A stretch of DNA of 64,000 nucleotides from Pseudoalteromonas espejiana DSM 9414 (GCF_002221525.1 NZ_CP011028.1:1995001-2059000), one strand, 5' to 3'. Counted from the stretch's first letter, positions 1 through 10,008 are shown. Notes: a model not told the origin generated them from the sequence alone. Translations and numbers: made by a program.

Positions 1-1493
1 CACAGGGGAATCACAACTAAACGCTTAAAGGGCGAATACCAAAAAAGTAAAATACTCATATATGCTATAGCAACATACAGCATGTTAGGCTTTGCTGTTT
101 CAAACCACCTTAAATGCATCGGAATGGCATTAACATAATCAAACATGTCCGACACAGCCGTATCAAAAAGTAAAATTAAACTGGTTATATCTACAAGTGT
201 ACTTACCAAGGTAATCAATAACAGCAACGGCATTATAATGAAACTAAGCAAAGGTATTGCCACTAAATTAATTAGCAGCCCAGCAATACTCACCCCATTA
301 AAGTAAATAAGTGTTATTGGTAGTAGCCCAATAAATAATCCTAATTGAATAACACACAGCGCTATTATTGCGCTAAGCCAACGGTAGTTACTTTTAGGTA
401 GGTGCTTTATAACCAGAAAAATAATGCCTACAGCTATAAACGAAAAATATAACCCCGGGTTGAGTACATTAAATGGATTTATTATTAAAACTGCCACTAA
501 AGCATATAAAATACTTCGCCAACGCAGTGGCTGTTTGGCAATATAGTAAAGTAATAAAAAACTCGTTAACATTATAAATGCACGGGTTGCAGAGACTAAA
601 AAGTCACTTAAATACACGTATACCAATGCACAAAGCCAACCCACAAAGCTATAGATGATGGTTAAATTAACTGATTGCGAAACTGTGACCTGTGTAAAAT
701 AAAGTAGATATTTACTCAAAAAATAAAAACAACCAAATACTAAACCTATGTGTAAGCCCGAAATAGCCAGTAAATGGCTAAGCCCTAATGTTTGCATGGC
801 GTGTTTTTGCTCACTCGTCATTAATGATTTATCACCACTTAACAAAGCATAATAGAGCCATTTAAGCTCTGTTTTGTCATACGTTTCTTTTAAAAACGTC
901 CTGTAATTATGAATTAACGACTGTGAAAGTGGCTTATTAATATCTAATTGTTTATTAAGTACTTTACCTTTAAACAATATTCGCTGCTTAAACGCATGTA
1001 GATTATTATCAAACACATCTTTATTTTTAATGGCTCTAAACGTACGTAAAGTAATGGCTGCATCAAATGTGTCACCTTGCTCAACAAGTTGTTCAACATT
1101 TAAACTCAGCATCGCTTTAGGTGCTTTAAATTTAGGTATTTCGTCCCCATTTAGTTTAAGTAATGTTGCTTTTATATACTGAGGTTTTTTTGCTGAAATT
1201 ACGTCATCGACAATAACAGTGGCAGGATAAGCATAGATATTTTTATTTACAGGTAACGTATAGCTATAAAATAGGTGAAAGTGCACAACAATGCAGCAAA
1301 TAGCTAAAATAAACCCTAACAATACATTTAAAAACGGCTTAAAATAGGCGCTCGCAATAAGGACAGATATTGTGATGACTGTAAATTCATGGGTTTGATA
1401 ATAAAATACGGTTGATATGCAACCTATTACAAATCCAAGACTAATCCACACTGAAGTAAATGGTTGCTTGAAATGCCTAAGAAAACGATCCAA
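1..1493 (-). CDS. comEC: ComEC/Rec2-type DNA uptake channel, partial (C-terminus beyond left edge)
   Basis: An open frame of about 497 codons runs from 1493 to the left edge without a stop. ComEC is the inner-membrane channel that passes single-stranded DNA into the cytoplasm during natural transformation. The N-terminal part has hydrophobic segments and a soluble OB-like (DUF4131-type) stretch. It is followed by the family hallmark GLSHLLAISGLHIGL (complement of about 755-800) and a long run of membrane helices, the competence domain. The C-terminal metallo-beta-lactamase-like domain would lie outside the window. The upstream in-frame stop leaves TTG at 1493 as the first start, preceded by AGGATCAGG; a GTG at 1451 is the alternative. 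With the TTG start the 5' end overlaps the divergent DUF2062 gene by about 20 bases. Confidence 0.9.
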   Translation of the reverse strand, partial: MDRFLRHFKQPFTSVWISLGFVIGCISTVFYYQTHEFTVITISVLIASAYFKPFLNVLLGFILAICCIVVHFHLFYSYTLPVNKNIYAYPATVIVDDVISAKKPQYIKATLLKLNGDEIPKFKAPKAMLSLNVEQLVEQGDTFDAAITLRTFRAIKNKDVFDNNLHAFKQRILFKGKVLNKQLDINKPLSQSLIHNYRTFLKETYDKTELKWLYYALLSGDKSLMTSEQKHAMQTLGLSHLLAISGLHIGLVFGCFYFLSKYLLYFTQVTVSQSVNLTIIYSFVGWLCALVYVYLSDFLVSATRAFIMLTSFLLLYYIAKQPLRWRSILYALVAVLIINPFNVLNPGLYFSFIAVGIIFLVIKHLPKSNYRWLSAIIALCVIQLGLFIGLLPITLIYFNGVSIAGLLINLVAIPLLSFIIMPLLLLITLVSTLVDITSLILLFDTAVSDMFDYVNAIPMHLRWFETAKPNMLYVAIAYMSILLFWYSPFKRLVVIPL

Positions 1494-1979
1494 CGATTTT
1501 TACCTGATCCTAATAAAATTAGGCATCATAAAACGCTTAGAATATTCGGCCGCCTTTTACAAGATGCCAACTTATGGCACCTTAACAGACGTTCAGCGCG
1601 TGGGGCTTTTGCTGTTGGATTGTTTTTTGCTTTCATCCCTGTTCCTTTTCAAATGGTTTTAGCTGCAGCAGCTGCCATTGTATTTAGAGTCAACTTACCT
1701 ATTTCAGTTGCCCTAGTGTGGTTAACTAACCCACTAACTATGCCGCCTATATTTTATGGCTCCTACTTAGTTGGTACCCTAGTTTTAAATCAACCTGAGC
1801 AACATTTTGCATTTGAAGCCAGTTGGGCTTGGTTTTTAGAAAGCTTATCAACAATAGGCCCAGCGTTTTTAATTGGCTCGCTTGTATGTGCTTCTATTGC
1901 CGCAATCATTGCCTATTTAGGCATTGATATAATCTGGCGTCGCTCTGTTCGTAAAGCATGGCTTGCACGCAACCAATAA
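1473..1979 (+). CDS. DUF2062 family small membrane protein
   Basis: This protein of 168 residues begins MPKKTIQRFLPDPNKI, the usual opening of the proteobacterial DUF2062 family. I chose ATG 1473 over the in-frame TTG 1464 for that reason. The conserved block NRRSARGAFAVGLFFAFIPVPFQM is followed by two or three hydrophobic helices and a basic tail. Its function is unknown. The family is often found beside comEC, as here. The coding start lies inside the divergent comEC start region, so the two genes share no separate promoter spacer. Confidence 0.85.
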   Translation: MPKKTIQRFLPDPNKIRHHKTLRIFGRLLQDANLWHLNRRSARGAFAVGLFFAFIPVPFQMVLAAAAAIVFRVNLPISVALVWLTNPLTMPPIFYGSYLVGTLVLNQPEQHFAFEASWAWFLESLSTIGPAFLIGSLVCASIAAIIAYLGIDIIWRRSVRKAWLARNQ

Positions 1980-2064
1980 ACGTTGTACTAAGGCGCAATA
2001 ATACTTAAGTATTTGCGTGGCTAAACGCATTAAAACCACAAAATAACTCACTTTATTATAGACG

Positions 2065-2097
2065 AAAAAAAACCAACTAATTTAAGTTGGTTTTTTT
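2065..2097. terminator. Bidirectional intrinsic terminator
   Basis: The stem AACCAACT (2071-2078) pairs with AGTTGGTT (2085-2092) around a 6-base loop. An A-run on the left and a T-run on the right flank it. It lies between the convergent DUF2062 and DUF3466 genes and can serve both. Confidence 0.85.
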
Positions 2098-2113
2098 ATA
2101 GCAAAGTTCAAAT

Positions 2114-3850
2114 TTAAAATCTGAACACTCTGCGTAAACCTACTAATGGTAATAGTAATAGCGTGTACCAAGGGAAACTTGCCGAACTTCTTTCATAAAG
2201 TTCTTCTTCCACAGGCGTACAGTCTTCTACTTCACCATCAATTGGCGTTAATTTTACAGCAACGGCTACACTTTCGTATTCCGTGTTACCTTCAATATCG
2301 GTTTCAACATTACCAAACGTATCGCGCTTTTCTACTGTTTTAGTGGCAACACCGAATATTTCGTTGTTTTCATTAATAACTTTAGCTTCAGCCATCGTAT
2401 ACGCGTAATCTGTTTCACCATCTGTTTCATAACACGGTAGTAAATCATTTAAGTTAGTGATTTTATCATCACCTATTTTGTAGATAAACGCTTCTTTACG
2501 ACGGCTGTTTTCTGTTGTACCTACTTCACCTTCACCAACAACATAACCTTGATTGTTTATGTCGTTACCATAAGCACTTGAGCTATTAAAGTAGCCCGTT
2601 GGAAAAACCGTGTTACCCGTGCTTATATCGTGGTAAAAAAACTGGTCACGAATTGTTGTTTCAATACGCTTTGACGCATACCCAACAATTACATCGTTAT
2701 CGTTTACTGCAAGTGCTTTACCTGCAAGCCAATCATCTTCTTGATCGATAAAATTAAAAACGTCACCATTTTTAAAGTACACAGGCATAGTTAAAATAGT
2801 GTCGTCATTTTTGTAATAACGCGCATTAGATGAACCAACAACAGTGCCATTACTATTTAGCGCAAGCGCAGTGCTTGTAAAAGCAAAATCGTCATCATCT
2901 TCAGGTGTTAATGCAAGGCCTAACGTTTCGGTAGATGTAATATTAAACGACTCATCAAGCTCCCACTTAACTGCACGCTCATCAAATACACCCGTGGTAA
3001 CGCTTGAGTTTAGCAATTGAACACATGTATTAGTTGGCTCATCTTCGTTATCACAGTTATCTTCAATGTTATCAAGGCGATCCTCTGGGATACCCGTAGA
3101 TACATAACCAACTACTGTGTAACCGTCGTTTGTTTTAACAATATCGTTAGCACGGCTAGTACCGCCGTAGTCGTCAAATTCAGGTACTAACGCTACGCTT
3201 TGCGTGCCATCTTCTGAAATAACAATACCGCGTTCAATAAAGTCATGGGTAAACCATGTTTCTTCTTCATCTTCATCATCCGGGGTAAACAAGATTTTAT
3301 CGTATGGCGCTGCGCTCCAGCCAACACTTACGCCGTCTTCGCTTACCGCGTTGTAAAAGTTACTCATTGAGCGAGTTAAGCCATCGTAATCAACAGACTC
3401 TTCATCAAAAAGGACCTGTTCAGTTACCGTGCCATTGTCAAACTTAATACCCACTACAGAACTTAGTTTTTGGTATTCAAAATCAGTGGGTCTGCCAGCT
3501 AAAAAGCTGATCATAAATGAATGCGCATCAGCATTAGTAAATACAGCATCATTATTTTCAATGTCATCAAGTGTAAATGTGATTTCTTTATCACTTAACT
3601 CAAAATTATATTCTTCACTGTCGTAGGCGTTTTCAATAACACTTTCTGTGAAGTCGATGTAACTAATATCGATTGGTAAGTTATACAATCCGTTGGCAGT
3701 ACCAATAATGTGCCCGCTTTCACTTACGTCAGTAACATAAGAATGTTTAGCGTCTTCAAGAGTACCTAGTTCTGTTAATTCATAGGTTGCACTTAATGCA
3801 GATGTACTCAGTGTCGCTAAAATACTGGCAGCGAGTAATTTATATTTCAT
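2114..3850 (-). CDS. DUF3466 family exported protein
   Basis: This protein of 578 residues has a clear Sec signal peptide (cleavage near LSTSALSA-TYELTEL). Its body is rich in Asp and Glu with recurring short patterns such as NDIVKTNDGYTVVGY, LNSNGTVVGSS, NDNDVIVGY and NNQGYVVGEG. These look like beta-propeller or HAF-type repeats of about 60-80 residues. The C-terminus is a hydrophobic helix followed by Arg (WYTLLLLPLVGLRRVFRF), which resembles a cell-surface sorting tail. DUF3466 is known from Vibrio, Shewanella and relatives, without an assigned function. It lies 11 bases downstream of uup and is probably co-transcribed with it. The SD is AAGGATTAAA before ATG. Confidence 0.85.
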   Translation of the reverse strand: MKYKLLAASILATLSTSALSATYELTELGTLEDAKHSYVTDVSESGHIIGTANGLYNLPIDISYIDFTESVIENAYDSEEYNFELSDKEITFTLDDIENNDAVFTNADAHSFMISFLAGRPTDFEYQKLSSVVGIKFDNGTVTEQVLFDEESVDYDGLTRSMSNFYNAVSEDGVSVGWSAAPYDKILFTPDDEDEEETWFTHDFIERGIVISEDGTQSVALVPEFDDYGGTSRANDIVKTNDGYTVVGYVSTGIPEDRLDNIEDNCDNEDEPTNTCVQLLNSSVTTGVFDERAVKWELDESFNITSTETLGLALTPEDDDDFAFTSTALALNSNGTVVGSSNARYYKNDDTILTMPVYFKNGDVFNFIDQEDDWLAGKALAVNDNDVIVGYASKRIETTIRDQFFYHDISTGNTVFPTGYFNSSSAYGNDINNQGYVVGEGEVGTTENSRRKEAFIYKIGDDKITNLNDLLPCYETDGETDYAYTMAEAKVINENNEIFGVATKTVEKRDTFGNVETDIEGNTEYESVAVAVKLTPIDGEVEDCTPVEEELYERSSASFPWYTLLLLPLVGLRRVFRF

Positions 3851-3861
3851 TTTAATCCTTA

Positions 3862-5772
3862 CTACTGATTCTGTAATTCTTCAAGTTCTTCCCAGCGCTC
3901 AAACGCGGCTTCAAGGTCAGACTCGAGTTTTGCTAAATGGTTCAATGCATTAGTGGTTACGTCGCTATCTTGTTTGAAAAAGTCAGGATCGCTCACTACA
4001 ACTTGCTGCGCTTCTACTGCAGCTTCAAGTTGCTCCATTTTATTGGGTAGTTGCTCTAATTCAAGTTTTAATTTGTAAGAAAGCTTATTGCTTTTATTTT
4101 CTGCTTTTACCGCAGTAACTGGAGCCGGTTTTACTTCTTTTTTAGGCGCTGTTTGTTGTTTTTCTTGCTCTGCTAAGTAGCTTAAATATGCTTGGTAGTC
4201 AGTATAACCACCCACCATATCGGTAATTTTACCGTTACCTTCAAACGCCCAAACACTACTACAAGTATTATCAATAAACTCACGGTCATGGCTTACAATA
4301 AGCACAGTACCTTGATACTGATTAATAATTTCTTCCAATAGCTCTAGAGTTTCAATGTCCAAATCATTGGTCGGCTCATCGAGAACTAAAATATTTGATG
4401 GTTTTAAAAATAGCTTGGCAAGTAAAAGTCTATTTTTTTCACCACCAGATAATGCTTTAACTGGCGTGCGTGCACGTGCTGGCGGAAATAAAAAGTCTTG
4501 TAAGTAACCTAATACATGGCGTGAGCGTCCGCCCATCATTACTTCTTGCTTACCTTCAGCAACGTTATCTTGAACGGTAGCCTCTTCATCTAGCTTTTGG
4601 CGATACTGATCAAAGTAAGCAAATTCAAGATTTACGCCTTGCTTCACATTACCGCTGTCGGCTTCAAGATCACCAAACAATAGTTTTAACAAGGTCGTTT
4701 TACCAATACCATTTGGACCCACTAAACCTATTCTGTCTCCACGCATTACTAAAGTAGAAAAATCATTAGCAATTACTTTGTCTTTAAATGCATGATTAAT
4801 ATGTTTGGCTTCAAATACTAACTTACCAGAGCGATCAGCAGTTTCTATATTGAAGTCCGTTTTACCAACTTGCTCAACACGGGCTTTACGTTCAACACGT
4901 AGCTGCTTTAGTTCACGTACACGTCCTTCGTTACGCGTACGACGTGCTTTTACGCCTTGTCGGATCCACGCTTCTTCTTCAGCTAAGCGTTTATCAAAAA
5001 GTGCATTTTGTGTTTCTTCTACTTTTAAATCATGCGCTTTTTGTTCAAGGTATGTAGCATAGTCGCCAGGATAAGAAATCAGCTTACCGCGGTCTAAGTC
5101 TAAAATTCGCGTAGCTACAGCACGTATAAACGCACGGTCATGCGATATAAATACAATGCCGCCTTTAAACTCTTTTAAAAATTGTTCTAACCATTTAACA
5201 CTATCTACGTCTAAGTGGTTAGTTGGCTCATCTAGTAGTAGCAGGTCTGGCTCACTTACAAGCGCACGAGCTAGGGCTACTTTACGTAACCAACCACCTG
5301 AAAGTGATTCTAATTTTGCATCTGGAGATAACTCTAATCGCGTTAAAACCAACTGTATACGCGAATCAAAACGCCAACCGTCACACGCTTCCAACTCGTT
5401 AGATAAACGCTCAAGTTTGTTTAGTAGCTTATCTGTGCAGTCAGTTTGTAGCTGTGTGCTTACGTGATGGTAATCAATTAATAAATTGGCTATATCAGGC
5501 ATGCCTTGCGCTACGTAATCAAATACTGAGCCGTTTGCTCCTTTTGGTGGATCTTGCTCTAAACGAGAGATTTTAATGCCACCTAACTGGTTAATTTCAC
5601 CATCATCTAAAATTACTTGGCCATCAAGTACTTTTAAAAGTGTTGATTTACCAGCGCCGTTACGCCCTACAATACATACGCGCTCGCCACTTTCAATAAC
5701 TGCATCGGCATCATCTAATAGTGGATGGGTGCCATAAGCTAACTGCGCTTTTTGTATTCTTATTAAATCCAT
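3862..5772 (-). CDS. uup: ABC-F ATPase Uup
   Basis: This soluble protein of 636 residues has two ATP-binding cassettes and no membrane segments. Cassette 1 has Walker A GRNGAGKST (about residues 36-44), signature LSGG (157-160) and Walker B LLLLDEPTNHLD (177-188). Cassette 2 has GPNGIGKTT (352-360), LSGGEKNRLLLA and ILVLDEPTNDLD. A charged linker with repeated Arg lies between them. The C-terminus (from about 560) is a Lys/Glu/Gln-rich coiled coil, the DNA-binding tail that separates Uup from other ABC-F proteins. In E. coli Uup affects precise transposon excision and is tied to ribosome and replication quality control. Its position next to rlmKL matches E. coli (rlmL-uup). Confidence 0.95.
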   Translation of the reverse strand: MDLIRIQKAQLAYGTHPLLDDADAVIESGERVCIVGRNGAGKSTLLKVLDGQVILDDGEINQLGGIKISRLEQDPPKGANGSVFDYVAQGMPDIANLLIDYHHVSTQLQTDCTDKLLNKLERLSNELEACDGWRFDSRIQLVLTRLELSPDAKLESLSGGWLRKVALARALVSEPDLLLLDEPTNHLDVDSVKWLEQFLKEFKGGIVFISHDRAFIRAVATRILDLDRGKLISYPGDYATYLEQKAHDLKVEETQNALFDKRLAEEEAWIRQGVKARRTRNEGRVRELKQLRVERKARVEQVGKTDFNIETADRSGKLVFEAKHINHAFKDKVIANDFSTLVMRGDRIGLVGPNGIGKTTLLKLLFGDLEADSGNVKQGVNLEFAYFDQYRQKLDEEATVQDNVAEGKQEVMMGGRSRHVLGYLQDFLFPPARARTPVKALSGGEKNRLLLAKLFLKPSNILVLDEPTNDLDIETLELLEEIINQYQGTVLIVSHDREFIDNTCSSVWAFEGNGKITDMVGGYTDYQAYLSYLAEQEKQQTAPKKEVKPAPVTAVKAENKSNKLSYKLKLELEQLPNKMEQLEAAVEAQQVVVSDPDFFKQDSDVTTNALNHLAKLESDLEAAFERWEELEELQNQ

Positions 5773-5784
5773 AAATACTGCTCT

Positions 5785-6021
5785 TTATTCTTGCGCTAAA
5801 AAATCATGCACACGTTGTGCATCAAACGGCCAATACAAGTGTTGGCCGGTTTTGCTTTCAAATACGGGTATACTTAACTGAAAACGCGCTATTAGTTGCT
5901 CATCAGTCATAATATCGGTTAATTCAAGCTCGTTTTTATTACCTAAAACCGACAATAAAACCTGCTCAGCTTGCTCACATAAATGGCAGCCATCGGTATG
6001 GTATAAAACATAATTAGCCAT
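5785..6021 (-). CDS. Glutaredoxin-like (DUF836) protein
   Basis: This protein of 78 residues has a thioredoxin-fold start YVLYHTDGCHLCEQAEQVL, with a CHLC redox pair at about residues 12-15. A conserved cis-Pro stretch (LSIPVFES) follows. These are hallmarks of the glutaredoxin 2-like DUF836 family. The substrate is unknown. Its start overlaps the rlmKL stop by 8 bases (ATGGCTAA), so it is translationally coupled to rlmKL and sits between rlmKL and uup. A redox role follows from the fold; the target cannot be read from the sequence. Confidence 0.8.
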   Translation of the reverse strand: MANYVLYHTDGCHLCEQAEQVLLSVLGNKNELELTDIMTDEQLIARFQLSIPVFESKTGQHLYWPFDAQRVHDFLAQE

Positions 6022-8131
6022 GAGTAATCAGCCAGCTATTATGTATTTTTTTATTTCGCTTAAAATCAGGCGATAATGTTTTTTCTGAGATGTTTTCTGC
6101 TTTTAAACCGAGTCCCATTAAACCAACTTCATCCATCACAAAGCCACGCTTGTTATTTGAGAATATTAGAGTACCTGATGGACTTAGTATTTTTTTAACC
6201 CATGTTAAAAGCTTAATATGGTCAGTTTGTACATCAAATGCATCTTTCATACGCTTTGAGTTAGAAAACGTCGGTGGATCTAAAAATATTAAGTCGTATT
6301 GCCCTTGAGCATACTCAAGCCATTTTAAACAGTCGGCTTGCTCAAAACGGTAGCGGGTATTACTAATATCATTTAAGGCAAAGTTATCTTGGCCCCACTT
6401 TAAATACGTTTTCGATAAATCAACAGTAGTAATTGCCTTTGCACCGCCCAGTGCTGCGTGTACAGATGCCGTTCCAGTGTAAGCAAATAAGTTTAGGAAA
6501 CGTTTATCTTGCGCATTTTGTTGAATATAACGACGAGCCAAACGGTGATCTAAAAATAAGCCGGTATCTAAGTAATCAAATAAATTCACTTTAAATTTAG
6601 CACCAAACTCTTCTACTACCATAGTACGGTTTTGTTTTGCCATTGGGGTATATTGCTCTTCCCCTTTTTGCTTTTTACGTACTTTTACGGCAATGTTTTC
6701 TGGCGCTATATTTAACTGTTGGGCTGTTAAGCTAATCACATCTTGCAGGCGTTTCTCAGATGTTTTTTCGTCTATTTCTTTTGGTGCTGCGTATTCAAAA
6801 ATAACCGCAGAATCACCATAAATATCAACAGCTACGTTGTACTCAGGAATATCTGCATCATATACGCGATAAGATTGTACATCGTTTTGCTTAAGCCAGT
6901 TTTTTAAGCCTTGCTTATTCTTTTTTAAGCGGTTTGCAAACGACATAGAACCTTCAAAGTTGAGCGCAGGCTTATCATCAGAAGTTAAGCTCACTTGCTT
7001 ATCATCTAATTGATATAAGTTAAGCTCTACATCAAGTGGGCCATTTTTAAACTTATAACGCTTTTGTTTTACTAGTTTTAAAAGTTTAAATAAGCTTTCA
7101 TCCATGCCTAATAACGCAAGCTTCCAATGATTGAAGTGCTTTTTAAAGCCAACACCCATACTACGGTGTAAATTTACCAACTCAGCCATAGAGCCAATAC
7201 GCTCACCGTACGGTAAGTTAGAAATAACCACACCCGGAAGCTTAGCAACTGAAGTGAGTTTAGTTGCATCACTTTGCTTAAATTTAATGACTTTATCAAG
7301 CTCTGCGCGCTCAGCATTGCCAATGGCTTTATCAAGAACTTGTGCATCGTAATCATGGCCAATTAACCATAATTTAGGATCGGTTATCTGTGCTATTAAT
7401 TCTTCACGTAGCTGCTTAAACTTAGCAGCTCTGAAACTTGGAAGACGTTCAAAAGCAAACCCTTCTCTAAATAAGCCAGGTGCTTCATTACGAGCCATAC
7501 CCGCAGCCTCTATTAAAATAGTACCGGCACCACAACAAGGGTCAAATAAAGGTTGGTTAACATTTTCAAGCCAACCACTGCGCTTGATAATAGCAGCCGC
7601 TAAATGCTCTTTAATCGGTGCTTTACCTTGGCCTTGTCTGTAACCACGTTCTGATAAACGAGGGCCCGAATAATCAATGTATAAAGAGACGCCGTGGCGA
7701 TTTAAGCGTGCGACTACACGCACATTGGCATCTTGCTTATCTACATTTGGGCGTTGTTCGTATAAATCGTTAAAGTAATCAACAATCGCATCTTTAATGA
7801 CAAGCCCAGAAAATTGCGTATTTTTTAGTGAGTCGTTTGTGCCGTTAAAATCAACCGCGAACGTTTGAGTTGGCCCAAACCACTCTTGCCAAGGTTGAAA
7901 ACGTGCAAATTTGTATAGGCTATCTTTATCATTAACGCCTTCTTTTTCTTCAATAAGCATCAGCACACGCGTTGCATAGCGAGTTGATAAGCAAACCTTT
8001 TGTGCCAATGTTGAATCCGCTTCAAAGCGAACAGAACCCACAGTTTGCTTAGACACAACTGCGCCTAGCTCTGTTAGTTCATCAACAAGTAAATTTTCGA
8101 TTCCGATAGAAGTAAGTGCGATAAATTGCAA
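6014..8131 (-). CDS. rlmL: Bifunctional 23S rRNA methyltransferase RlmKL (G2069 N7 / G2445 N2)
   Basis: This protein of 705 residues has the two-enzyme architecture of E. coli RlmKL. It starts with a THUMP RNA-binding region, then a first Rossmann methyltransferase with FDPCCGAGTILIEAAG and VVISNLPYGERIG (the RlmL, m2G2445 half). The second methyltransferase has FLNLFAYTGTASVHAA and DLIFLDPPTFSNSKRM (the RlmK, m7G2069 half). Length and motif order are normal for the family and nothing is missing. It acts on the 50S precursor. It is followed with overlap by the glutaredoxin-like gene and then uup. Confidence 0.96.
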   Translation of the reverse strand: MQFIALTSIGIENLLVDELTELGAVVSKQTVGSVRFEADSTLAQKVCLSTRYATRVLMLIEEKEGVNDKDSLYKFARFQPWQEWFGPTQTFAVDFNGTNDSLKNTQFSGLVIKDAIVDYFNDLYEQRPNVDKQDANVRVVARLNRHGVSLYIDYSGPRLSERGYRQGQGKAPIKEHLAAAIIKRSGWLENVNQPLFDPCCGAGTILIEAAGMARNEAPGLFREGFAFERLPSFRAAKFKQLREELIAQITDPKLWLIGHDYDAQVLDKAIGNAERAELDKVIKFKQSDATKLTSVAKLPGVVISNLPYGERIGSMAELVNLHRSMGVGFKKHFNHWKLALLGMDESLFKLLKLVKQKRYKFKNGPLDVELNLYQLDDKQVSLTSDDKPALNFEGSMSFANRLKKNKQGLKNWLKQNDVQSYRVYDADIPEYNVAVDIYGDSAVIFEYAAPKEIDEKTSEKRLQDVISLTAQQLNIAPENIAVKVRKKQKGEEQYTPMAKQNRTMVVEEFGAKFKVNLFDYLDTGLFLDHRLARRYIQQNAQDKRFLNLFAYTGTASVHAALGGAKAITTVDLSKTYLKWGQDNFALNDISNTRYRFEQADCLKWLEYAQGQYDLIFLDPPTFSNSKRMKDAFDVQTDHIKLLTWVKKILSPSGTLIFSNNKRGFVMDEVGLMGLGLKAENISEKTLSPDFKRNKKIHNSWLITHG

Positions 8132-8220
8132 AGTAATAACCCTTAATAGCTAATTGCGCAGGATTATAACATAGGTTGGCTCACAAACACTTGATAAACA
8201 CAGCCAGATTTGTAAATTTG

Positions 8221-8751
8221 CTAAGCAGATTTAGTTTGATATTGCTCAAGTATTAGAGGGTGAACGCGATTATTTAAAACACGAATGACTTCAAACTGCT
8301 CAAGCGATAAATTATCATCTAATTGGAAGGTTTCGCTTAGGTTTAAACAAATTGAGGCATCAGGGCAATGCTCAACAATTAAAAATTCGCCGGTTTGTGC
8401 TTTAGAGGTAAGTTTAACAATGGCTTCGGTACTTGGTTGGCTCCCCGTGTATTCTTCAAAAAACCAACTTTTGGCAAGTACTGGTTTTAAATGAAACTTT
8501 ACGGCAGTCGCGTTTAGGGCTATTTGGCAAATTTGTGCGGGTTGCCAAAGCTCAAACCCGTCTAAATAATTATAAACTTGCTCGTAAAAGGCTGCATCTT
8601 CTAAACTAAAGCGCGGGTTTTCAAAAACACAGTCGGTTAATTGTCTTAATTTATACGGAGTACATAGCTGCATATCATCATTTAAATCAAGCAGTAAGCG
8701 GTTTTTATTTGCACATGCAATCCACTGCCATTGTTTTGTTGCTTGTAACAT
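8221..8751 (-). CDS. zapC: Cell division protein ZapC
   Basis: This protein of 176 residues aligns by eye with ZapC along its length. It starts with a W-rich N-terminus (KQWQWIACANKNRLLLDL), then LCTPYKLRQL, and ends with LNNRVHPLILEQ. ZapC is a cytoplasmic gammaproteobacterial protein that binds FtsZ and promotes lateral association of protofilaments. The gene lies just downstream of pyrD, as in E. coli, which supports the assignment. A very strong SD (AAGGAGGAGG) precedes the ATG. Confidence 0.85.
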   Translation of the reverse strand: MLQATKQWQWIACANKNRLLLDLNDDMQLCTPYKLRQLTDCVFENPRFSLEDAAFYEQVYNYLDGFELWQPAQICQIALNATAVKFHLKPVLAKSWFFEEYTGSQPSTEAIVKLTSKAQTGEFLIVEHCPDASICLNLSETFQLDDNLSLEQFEVIRVLNNRVHPLILEQYQTKSA

Positions 8752-8880
8752 TTGCCTCCTCCTTGTTAAAAATTAATTTTTTAATAAGACAATAATATTA
8801 AATTATAGCTGCTTTTGACCATTTTTAAAACACCCACTTAGAACATTTATTGAACGATCAAAAGCTTACATAACTGATCC

Positions 8881-9891
8881 TTATAAGGAATCAACGATCG
8901 ATTTTACCAATTGTGGTCCTTTGTAGATGAACCCAGTATAAACCTGAACTAAATTAGCACCTGAATTTAGTTTTTCTTGGGCTGATTGTGCATCATCAAT
9001 ACCACCTACACCAATAATTGGCAGCTTACCCTGCGTTAAGCGTTTAAGCTCGCTAACCACGTGTGTAGAGCGCTCTCTAACTGGTAAACCCGATAAACCG
9101 CCCGCTTCATCAGCGTATTGTTGACCCATAACTGCGCTGCGTTCTAACGTGGTATTGGTTGCAATTACACCATCAATTTTATTGCTTAGTAATGATTCGC
9201 TTACTTGTGCGATTTGGATCTCGTCAAGATCTGGCGCTATTTTAACTAGCATAGGTACTTGTTTATTGTGTTTTGCTATTAAATCAAGCTGCTCGTTCTT
9301 TAAGCTTTGCAGTAAATCGTCTAATGCAGCGCCGTACTGTAAATCACGAAGCCCAGGTGTATTTGGCGATGAAATGTTTACCGTAATGTAAGATGCATGC
9401 TCAAACACTTTACGCATACAGTGAATGTAGTCATCTTTGCCTTGCTCATTTGGGGTATCTTTATTTTTGCCTATATTAATACCTAAAATGCCTGTGTAAT
9501 TTGCATCTTTTACATTATTTACTAGGTTATCAACCCCTTTATTATTAAACCCCATACGGTTAATAATAGCGTTTGACTCAGGTAATCTAAAAATACGAGG
9601 CTTGTCGTTACCGGCCTGTGGGCGAGGTGTCACTGTGCCTACTTCAACAAAGCCAAAACCCATTTGGCTAAATGCATCTATACACTCGGCGTTTTTATCA
9701 AGGCCTGCAGCAAGTCCTACAGGGTTTTTAAACTCAAGCCCTAAAAAATTTACCGGTTTATCTGCTACTTGTTGAGACCAAGCTGCATTTAAAGGGGTGT
9801 GTGCAAAGCGGCGTAAATTATTAAGCGCAAACTCATGTGCCCATTCAGCATCTCGGGTGAACATAAAACGGCGGGCTAAATCGTAAAACAT
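8881..9891 (-). CDS. pyrD: Dihydroorotate dehydrogenase, quinone type (class 2)
   Basis: This 336-residue enzyme oxidises dihydroorotate to orotate with FMN and passes electrons to the quinone pool, the fourth step of pyrimidine synthesis. Class 2 features are the N-terminal helical membrane-association segment (residues 1-40), [30 protein letters not shown] with the catalytic Ser, and [14 protein letters not shown] for FMN phosphate binding. The length matches E. coli PyrD (336). An ATG start is preceded by GAGGAACAATTC. A 129-base gap separates it from zapC. Confidence 0.97.
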   Translation of the reverse strand: MFYDLARRFMFTRDAEWAHEFALNNLRRFAHTPLNAAWSQQVADKPVNFLGLEFKNPVGLAAGLDKNAECIDAFSQMGFGFVEVGTVTPRPQAGNDKPRIFRLPESNAIINRMGFNNKGVDNLVNNVKDANYTGILGINIGKNKDTPNEQGKDDYIHCMRKVFEHASYITVNISSPNTPGLRDLQYGAALDDLLQSLKNEQLDLIAKHNKQVPMLVKIAPDLDEIQIAQVSESLLSNKIDGVIATNTTLERSAVMGQQYADEAGGLSGLPVRERSTHVVSELKRLTQGKLPIIGVGGIDDAQSAQEKLNSGANLVQVYTGFIYKGPQLVKSIVDSL

Positions 9892-9917
9892 GAATTGTTC
9901 CTCTTTAAATTACAGAC

Positions 9918-9947
9918 AAAAAAATACCTCAGACAAGGCTGAGGTAT
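9918..9947 (-). terminator. Intrinsic terminator after the glutamate dehydrogenase gene
   Basis: ATACCTCAG (9924-9932) pairs with CTGAGGTAT (9939-9947) around a 6-base loop. On the minus strand the stem is followed by a run of seven T. It lies between the gdh stop (10009) and the pyrD start (9891). Confidence 0.85.
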
Positions 9948-10008
9948 TGTATAACAATTTTAACAATTAACTGATTATTTACTGAATAAATAACCAATTA
10001 AAGCCAAA

